DNA of 48,237 nucleotides from NCBI GenBank assembly GCA_903936775.1, contig CAIZWU010000080.1:1-48237 (forward strand), read 5' to 3'. The DNA comes from an uncultured bacterium (GTDB taxonomy: Bacteria > Verrucomicrobiota > Verrucomicrobiia > Verrucomicrobiales > V1-33). The position numbers and the translations under genes were made by a program. Shown in pieces: positions 42,866-48,237 of the stretch; the first letter of the stretch is position 1; each line of letters opens with the position of its first letter. The notes below the pieces were generated by a model. The model saw nothing but the letters and a program-made list of their open reading frames with translations, was not told the origin of the DNA and ran no database searches.

Positions 42866-43057
42866 GGTGCCGGAGCTGCCATTGGGCATGCCGGCGGTGG
42901 AGTAGGTCGGAGTTCCGGTAGCCATCCCCTCGGGGTGATTGCCGGTCGCGTCGAGAATATCACCCGAGGTTTCATCCAGGGTCCAGGATCCGACGACCGC
43001 AGCCTGGGAAAGGGATGCGGTGAGGAAAAATGTCAGCAGAATCGCGGCTGATTTTAG
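42866..43057 (-). pseudogene. 5' fragment of a LamG-type secreted protein gene
   Basis: On the minus strand the frame encodes a signal peptide (KSAAILLTFFLTASLSQAA) followed by VVGSWTLDETSGDILDATGN and about 25 more residues, the start of a LamG/concanavalin-like domain. It then runs into the photolyase 3' end without family resemblance. The codon where Met is expected reads CTA. Both the start and the rest of the domain are lost, so this is a gene remnant. Confidence 0.6.
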
Positions 43058-43170
43058 GGGTGAGGAACGGTTTGGGTGGATGACCTCAAGACTCCTGTCG
43101 TATAGTGGCAATCGAGCCGGCTCTTTTGGCAAAAACTCCTTCCGATCCTTTCAACGGGCCGGGCCCGGAG

Positions 43171-43743
43171 TCAGGGGGTGGATTTGGCGACAGCTTCGCG
43201 TTCGAGAGCGGCGTTGCAGTAGCCGTGGCGGAGGCATTGGAAGAGGTAGGCGCGAAGGAATCCGGTCAGGCTGCCATGGCGCTCGTATTGGGCGGTATGA
43301 ACGAGTTCGTGGGCCATGATGACGGGCTGGGCGGCAAGGTCGCGGCGGAGGATGATGCCATAACGGAGGCAGAGCCCGCCGATGTTGCGGCGGTCGAAGC
43401 CCCAACGGGCGGCGATGAGATGCATCCACCCGAGGCCAGGCATGGGGATTTCCTCGACGGCGATGATACGCACTTTTTCCGGATGCCGGACGCCGACGCG
43501 GACGGCGGCGGCCCATTCGGAGGTGAAAAGCGGGCGGCCATCCCGCAGGGTGCGGCGCTCCACCCGCCAAGCCCACCAGCCCACCCAGGGCATGGCCACA
43601 TAAACCGCGGCGGGCAGCAACCAGCCGCGCCAGGGGCCGGGGTTCCAGGAGGAAATGTCAGGGGACGTCATGGGAGGCAGTTGGGTCAGTTTTTTGTCAG
43701 GGGAGGCGGCCGGTTGGATCATGTCAGCGCGATTGTAGTCCAT
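43171..43743 (-). CDS. Membrane-anchored HExxH protein
   Basis: This 190-aa protein has one membrane helix (about 40-60) and a C-terminal zincin-like segment with H145-E-L-V-H149, followed by TAQYERHG and a final helix ending in ALEREA, whose Glu could be the third zinc ligand. This arrangement resembles small metallopeptidase-like proteins often annotated as DUF4157-like. Proteolysis is not shown. It starts 26 nt after pabB ends, on the same strand, so the two are probably co-transcribed. A second start at Met8 (43722) is possible. Confidence 0.75.
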   Translation of the reverse strand: MDYNRADMIQPAASPDKKLTQLPPMTSPDISSWNPGPWRGWLLPAAVYVAMPWVGWWAWRVERRTLRDGRPLFTSEWAAAVRVGVRHPEKVRIIAVEEIPMPGLGWMHLIAARWGFDRRNIGGLCLRYGIILRRDLAAQPVIMAHELVHTAQYERHGSLTGFLRAYLFQCLRHGYCNAALEREAVAKSTP

Positions 43744-43769
43744 TGTCAGTGGATTTCCAGTTGGAAGCG

Positions 43770-45061
43770 TCAGGAGAATCCGGGAGAACCATCCGTGGCG
43801 GCCAGGATCCCGGCGGCTTTATGCAGGGTCTCCTGCCATTCCATTTCCAGCACGGAATCCGCCACGATGCCGGCGCCGACATGGAAGGAGGCCACTTTTT
43901 CCTCGATGGTGATGGTGCGGATCGCGATGCTGAATTGGCTTTCGCCAAGGGTGCCGAAGTAGCCGATCACCCCGGTGTAAAGCCCTCTTGGGCCGGGTTC
44001 GAGTTCCGCGATGATTTCGATGGCCCGCTTTTTCGGGGCCCCGGTGATGGAGCCGCCAGGGGCACAGGCGCTGAGGGCAGCGATATGGGAAATGTCAGGA
44101 CGCAACTGGCCTTCGATGGTGGAGACGAGGTGAAACACCTGCTCGAAACGTTCCAGCTTCAGGAGGTCAGTGACCCGCACACTGCCGAATTCGCAGACCT
44201 GTCCCAGATCGTTGCGCAGGAGATCTGTAATCATGAGCAATTCGGCGCGTTCTTTTTCGCTGCGGATCAAATCGATCGCCGAGCGCTCGTCGGCTTCCGC
44301 CTCGTGGAAGCGGGGCCGGGTGCCTTTGATAGGGCGGGTGCGGATGTGGCGCCCGCTCATTTTGAGGAATGATTCGGGCGAGGAGGAAATGACCTGGCGG
44401 CCGCCGAGGTCGAGGAATGCGGCGTAGGGCGCGGGGCTGGCCGCGCGGAGACGCAGGGCGAGCGGCAGGGCGTCCGCTCCTTCCGGCCATGGTGCGCTGA
44501 AGCGGTGGGCGAGGTTGACTTGATAGATATCCCCGGCGGTGATGTAATCCTGGGCCCGGCTCACGAGGGATTGATAGTGTTCCGGGGTGGTGTCGGCCTG
44601 GAACCGGGGGTAAACGGCGGGTTCTGAGCTGCCGGAGGGGGGGGGGCGGACGGGTTGAGCTGTGTCAGAAAGCCGGGTAGTTCCGGGCCGGTGCCAAACC
44701 ATTCACGGGTGGCGTGCCGGTAAATCAGAACTTCATCGTAAACGCCGAAAGTGTAATGCCCGTCATAGTCCACCGTCCCGAAGAGGCCGGAGGTGGGGAA
44801 CCCCCAATCGGCCTGCGAGGAAGCGCGTTGCCGCAGCTCCGCGAGGGCGTGTTCCAATGGGGCAGGGTCGCTGAGATGCCCGGTCAGGATCTCCCGGGGG
44901 GAAGCGGTGAGGAGGGAGAGTCCGCCATCCGAATCCGGCTCCGGCCGGTGGCCGGCGGTGTCCAGCCAGACCAGTCCAGGCAGGACTCGCAGGCGGGCGG
45001 CCATGTCTTCCGGGGCGGAGTTCCACGGGAGCACGCGGGGCAGGGCAGGGACGGTTTGCAT
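43770..45061 (-). CDS. pabB: Aminodeoxychorismate synthase component I, frameshifted
   Basis: The gene reads in two frames. Residues from ATG 45061 to about 44640 give the N-terminal half (chorismate-binding beta domain, 'GLFGTVDYDGHYTFGVYDEV'). The C-terminal half carries 'DIYQVNLAHRF', 'KGTRPR', 'ELLMITDLLRNDLGQVC' and 'PGGSITGAPKKRAIEIIAELEP', the chorismate-enzyme core of PabB. The frames join in a run of ten C on the coding strand (44637-44646); eleven or eight would restore the frame. With that change the protein is of normal length, so this is either a sequencing error or a slippery/phase-variable tract. The product makes aminodeoxychorismate for folate. Confidence 0.85.
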
Positions 45062-45117
45062 GGGGGGACACCCCGTGTTGCCATGGACGGGGTTTGCCTG
45101 CAATCGCAGGAATACAC

Positions 45118-45147
45118 GGGGAGTGGCTCCCGGGCGGGAGCCACTCC
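45118..45147 (-). terminator. Strong hairpin between phoH and pabB
   Basis: GGGAGTGGCTCCC (45118-45130) pairs with GGGAGCCACTCCC (45135-45147) in a perfect 13-bp stem with a GGGC loop. It lies between the phoH stop and the pabB start. No T-run follows on the minus strand, so it may act as an attenuator, a weak terminator or an mRNA-stability element. Confidence 0.5.
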
Positions 45148-45154
45148 CGCCGCC

Positions 45155-46732
45155 TTACATCAGTTTGGCGCCGGCTTCGGCCAGCGGGCTGCGCTCGCCT
45201 TTGCTCAGCGAAATATGGGCGGAGCAGGCTTCGCCTTTGAGACGATTGCGGGTGTAGACGAGACCATTACTGCGGCTGTCGACATACGGATTGTCGATCT
45301 GGGCCGGATCGCCGATCAGCACCAGCTTGGAGCCGCGCGACATGCGGGTGACGATGGTTTTAGCTTCCAGCGGGGTGAGTTGCTGGGCTTCGTCGAGGAT
45401 GAAAAAGCGGTTGGGAATGGAGCGGCCCCGGATGTAGCAGAGCGCTTCGATTTCGAGGATGCCCTGCTCGATGAGGGCATCGTAGGGCTTGGGCGCAGAG
45501 TCGAGGGCGAGGGTCTGTTGCTTTTTCTCCTGCTTGCGGCGCGGGCCGGCATTGGCTGGAGCACTGGGGCGCATCACGATGTCCAGGGCATCATAAATCG
45601 GCTGCAGCCAGGGCCGGAGTTTCTCATTCAGGGTGCCTGGGAGAAAGCCCAGAGTCTCCCCCATAGCGACCACCGGCCGGCTGATGGTCATGCCATCATA
45701 GCGGCGCTGGAAGACTTCGCTCAGGCCTGCGGCGACCGCCAGCAGGGTCTTGCCGGTGCCGGCCTGTCCATAACATGTCACCAGGGAGATATCAGGGTCG
45801 AGCAGGGCATCGAGGAGGCATTGCTGCCCGAGATTGAGTGGCCGGATGGGCTGGCCTTTGGGGACTTTGATGGATTCCGGCACCTGCAGGCGGACGAAAC
45901 GTCCCTTGCCGGCATGGCGGGCGGGCATGGTTTGTTTTTCACTGACCTGCAGCAGGACGTATTCGTTCACGGCCAGACCGGCGGCCTCGTCCGGCGGCAG
46001 GGTGATGACGCCACTGCTGGCAAAGCGCTGCAGTTCCATGGGATCGACCGCAAGGCGTTGCAGGTCGTAGCTGGCGACATCCCGGATCTCCGCCTTGTCA
46101 TTCAGATAGTCCTCACAGGCGATGCCGATGGCGCGGGCCTTGAGCTGAAGGTTGAGGTCCTTGGTGACGAGGATCACGGGCGAGGTGTTTTGCTCGCGCA
46201 CCATGAGGGCGCAGGCGAGGATGCGGTGGTCCACCTTGTCCATCGCGGGAAAGAGGTGCATGAATTCTGTCAGGGCAGGCGAGACCCCGGCATGGTCCTC
46301 TGCGCTGAACGCCGCGAGGCGGATACTGCCGCCGCCTCCGGTCGGGACGCCGGTGGTCACCGAGGTGCCGCCCTGCTGGAAGACTTCTGACAATTTCCGG
46401 TGCACGGCCCGGGCACTGGCGCCGCGGTCGTTTTGCTCGTTCTTGAAGCGGTCCAGCTCACTCAGGACATCCACCGGGATGCAGATATGGTTATCGTCAA
46501 AGCGGTCCACGCAGCCGGGATCATGGAGGAGGACATTGGTGTCGAGGACGAAAGTCTTGGCCTTTTGGTGGGGAGAAACCAGGCCGTAGCGTTGCCAGTC
46601 GTGCGCGGCGTCCGGCCCGGGGGGGCGGCGGGTTCGCCCGGCGGCGCGGTTTTTGGTGTTGGAACTGGAGGAGTTTCTACCCTGAGCCCCGCTGAGGAGG
46701 CCGGCCGTCATGGAGTCATCATCCCGTATCAT
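45155..46732 (-). CDS. PIN-PhoH family ATPase
   Basis: This 525-aa protein has an N-terminal PIN nuclease-like domain (about 58-205; D64 in VLDTNVLLHD and further acidic residues) and a C-terminal PhoH ATPase domain (about 285-515). Walker A is G322-Q-A-G-T-G-K-T329 and Walker B is FFILDEAQQ. Between the two motifs lies a linker with basic 'RRKQEKKQQ'. PIN-PhoH (PhoH2-type) proteins act as RNA helicases/ribonucleases. The first 55 residues are low-complexity and basic, and not conserved. Start ATG 46732 is followed closely by a second ATG (46711). Confidence 0.9.
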   Translation of the reverse strand: MIRDDDSMTAGLLSGAQGRNSSSSNTKNRAAGRTRRPPGPDAAHDWQRYGLVSPHQKAKTFVLDTNVLLHDPGCVDRFDDNHICIPVDVLSELDRFKNEQNDRGASARAVHRKLSEVFQQGGTSVTTGVPTGGGGSIRLAAFSAEDHAGVSPALTEFMHLFPAMDKVDHRILACALMVREQNTSPVILVTKDLNLQLKARAIGIACEDYLNDKAEIRDVASYDLQRLAVDPMELQRFASSGVITLPPDEAAGLAVNEYVLLQVSEKQTMPARHAGKGRFVRLQVPESIKVPKGQPIRPLNLGQQCLLDALLDPDISLVTCYGQAGTGKTLLAVAAGLSEVFQRRYDGMTISRPVVAMGETLGFLPGTLNEKLRPWLQPIYDALDIVMRPSAPANAGPRRKQEKKQQTLALDSAPKPYDALIEQGILEIEALCYIRGRSIPNRFFILDEAQQLTPLEAKTIVTRMSRGSKLVLIGDPAQIDNPYVDSRSNGLVYTRNRLKGEACSAHISLSKGERSPLAEAGAKLM

Positions 46733-47131
46733 AATGTTATAAAAAACGCGGCCCCGGCAGTTGCCGTGGTGCCGCGTGGAGGAGGGGAAGGTCCCTGACG
46801 GCTGCCTGCCGCCGACCGCATACTGCCTGAAGGAGCTGTGGGTGGGACCTGATATTCAAGACAGATGCAACAAACGACGGCCCCCGGTGGATACAAGATT
46901 TTTCTGCAGGGAAATTGTGTAAAAAATCCAAAACACAGGCTTTAATGTTTTTGAGTTGACGTCAACGCCAGCGTTTTCCGGATTGCGGCCGGATCCTGAT
47001 GGTTTGTCAGGAAGAGGAATACCCCCTCCAATCCCGGCCCCCCGGATTGGAAAGCGGTTGCCGCCATTTTTAAAAATTGGGCGCCCCGCCCGGGCGGGGG
47101 ACATGCGGAATATTACACACCGGGGTGGCGA
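46733..47131. other. Intergenic region with palindromes, no gene recognised
   Basis: About 400 nt without a convincing gene. It contains a perfect 12-bp palindrome GTTGACGTCAAC (46955-46966) and a GC palindrome CCCCGCCCGGGCGGGG (47084-47099). The latter, read on the minus strand, is followed by CGCCCAATTTTT and could terminate the DUF2062 gene. A small RNA in 46790-46930 cannot be excluded or supported by eye. Confidence 0.4.
47084..47099 (-). terminator. Possible terminator of the DUF2062 gene
   Basis: A 16-bp GC palindrome lies 32 nt after the DUF2062 stop on the minus strand. A short T-run begins 7 nt after it. The T-run is not adjacent to the stem and the palindrome leaves little loop, so the call is weak. 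Confidence 0.35.
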
Positions 47132-47797
47132 TCAGGTCTGGCTGTTATGCTTCCGCAGGCGGGCGCGGCGCAGAGGAGGGGTCGGGCGCGCCGGCCGGTC
47201 GGGATCTTCGTGGTGGCGCACCAGCCACCAAAAACTATGAACCAGCACATATCCGGTGACTGCACAGGCGAGCCCCACGAGGAGGTAGCCCAGCAGCAGC
47301 TCAGGGCCGGCATGGCTGGCGAGACTCCAAAATCCCTGCCAGTCCAAGTCCTTGACCGCTGCCGGGGTGAGATGGCGGATTTCCGGTTCGGCTCCAAAGA
47401 GGTGATAAACCGCCGAGACGGACCCCTTGGCGGCGAGGAACATGGGGACGTAGGTGAAGGGATTGCTCACCCAGGTGGCGGCGATGGCGGCAGGCACATT
47501 CCATCCCCTGGCAATGCCGGTGGCCGCCGCGAAAAGGCTCTGCATGGGCAGGGGCAGCATGGAGAAAAACAGGCCTCCGGCGAGTCCGTTGGCCACCGGA
47601 TGGCGGCGGAAGCGCCAGAGGTCCCGGTTGTGAATCCGGGAGCCCAGCCATTCCCGGATGCGGCCTTTGCGGCGCTCCCGGGGGTGGCGGAGATTGCGGT
47701 AGAGTTTGCGGCTCTGGTGGCGCAGGCTGCGGCGGAACCGCTCCAACCAACCGACGGGGTCGGGCGGCTGGAATAGATCAGGGGGGGCGGGCAGCAT
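47132..47797 (-). CDS. DUF2062 membrane protein
   Basis: This 221-aa protein starts with a basic, Arg-rich soluble part (about 15-65). The DUF2062 core follows (RRHPVANGLAGGLFF, then 'LPLPMQSLFAA', 'NVPAAIAATWVSNPFTYVP'), with about three to four membrane helices and a basic C-terminal tail. Function is unknown; family members are small inner-membrane proteins. I chose ATG 47797; the frame is open further but would overlap the divergent PII gene. Confidence 0.88.
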   Translation of the reverse strand: MLPAPPDLFQPPDPVGWLERFRRSLRHQSRKLYRNLRHPRERRKGRIREWLGSRIHNRDLWRFRRHPVANGLAGGLFFSMLPLPMQSLFAAATGIARGWNVPAAIAATWVSNPFTYVPMFLAAKGSVSAVYHLFGAEPEIRHLTPAAVKDLDWQGFWSLASHAGPELLLGYLLVGLACAVTGYVLVHSFWWLVRHHEDPDRPARPTPPLRRARLRKHNSQT

Positions 47798-47975
47798 TCT
47801 TAAATCTAGGGCACGTGGGGGAAGTGTGCAAATTTTCCCGTCAGTTATTCCGGGAAGGACACGGTGAGACAGCGTCGCCCACCGCCGGTTCCGGTGAACA
47901 ACAGCTTGCCGGGCGCCTGATTTTCTTTTAGAAACAGGTGGAATCCCGCCCTTTTGCCCGTCCAAACCCCCGCCC

Positions 47976-48237
47976 ATGAAGAAAATTGAAGCCATCATCA
48001 AGCCGTTCAAACTGGCGGAGGTGAAGCAGGCTTTGCTGGAGACGGGCGTTGAGGGCATGACGGCGACGGACGTGCGCGGGATTGGCCGTCAGCGCGGGCA
48101 CCGCGAGCTCTATCGGGGGAGCGAATATGAGAATTCCTTTATTCCCAAGATAAAATTGGAGGTGCTCGTCGCCGACCATGTGGTCGATCAGGTTCGGGCG
48201 CTCATCCTTGAGGCCGCGTCCACCGGCAAGATCGGCG
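47976..48237 (+). CDS. Nitrogen regulatory protein PII, 5' part
   Basis: The first 87 residues are present before the window ends. They contain the GlnB/GlnK start (MKKIEAIIKPFKLAEVKQAL), the T-loop region GRQRGHRELYRGSEYENSF with the Tyr that is uridylylated in many bacteria, and 'PKIKLEVLV'. PII proteins sense ATP, ADP and 2-oxoglutarate and control ammonium uptake and glutamine synthetase. Normal length is 112, so about 25 residues are missing. An amtB or glnA gene may follow, but is outside the window. Confidence 0.93.
   Translation, partial: MKKIEAIIKPFKLAEVKQALLETGVEGMTATDVRGIGRQRGHRELYRGSEYENSFIPKIKLEVLVADHVVDQVRALILEAASTGKIG

Noticed and set aside
1..48237. tRNA or rRNA genes, CRISPR arrays, insertion sequences, prophage
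   Set aside because: I saw no cloverleaf-like tRNA, no regularly spaced repeats, no transposase or integrase, and no terminal inverted repeats with target duplications.

Overview
The window reads as chromosomal DNA of an aerobic, GC-rich member of the Verrucomicrobiota (PVC group). The clues are a secreted DUF1549/DUF1553 protein paired with a Tat-exported DUF1501 protein, a membrane-bound 'planctomycete-type' cytochrome c fused to leucine-rich repeats, a golvesin-domain FAD oxidoreductase, a LamG gene remnant, and a respiratory cluster built on alternative complex III. Most start codons follow pyrimidine-rich leaders without a Shine-Dalgarno sequence, which also fits that group or the Bacteroidota. 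This assignment is inference; there is no rRNA in the window.

Layout. 1-9.0 kb (mostly minus strand): phospholipase D/cardiolipin synthase-like lipoprotein, UbiA-type prenyltransferase, TerC, FAD oxidoreductase, a decayed proline-rich gene, a Na+/Ca2+ exchanger and an Hsp20 chaperone with a clear terminator. 9.4-14.6 kb (plus): DUF1549/1553, DUF1501 and cytochrome c-LRR genes. 14.6-17.5 kb: MocR regulator divergent from DUF2917 and EamA genes.

17.8-39.9 kb (plus): one long, closely spaced respiratory cluster. It holds alternative complex III (actABCDEF), a small membrane protein, a CcoN/CcoO-like pair, a membrane-anchored cytochrome c, an aa3-type cytochrome c oxidase (subunits I, III, IV, two small membrane proteins, subunit II), and the assembly genes ctaA, ctaB, sco and a DUF420/CtaM-like gene. 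A His-rich lipoprotein, an anchored beta-domain protein and an RNase III-like protein follow. Quinol electrons would enter ACIII, pass through c-type hemes to CuA, and reach oxygen at the aa3 oxidase. A perfect TGTGA-N6-TCACA palindrome sits just before actA.

40.1-48.2 kb: M42 aminopeptidase, FeS-type photolyase, LamG fragment, membrane-anchored HExxH protein, pabB with a frameshift in a C10 tract, PIN-PhoH ATPase, DUF2062 protein, and the start of a PII gene cut by the window end.

The most unusual part is the oxidase island. The CcoN-like protein lacks every heme and CuB ligand of the family, and its CcoO-like partner lacks the axial Met. The aa3 subunit I has Leu in place of the K-channel Lys, and subunit III carries an insertion of about 300 residues predicted to be periplasmic. 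Together these suggest a supercomplex with a non-catalytic cbb3-derived module.
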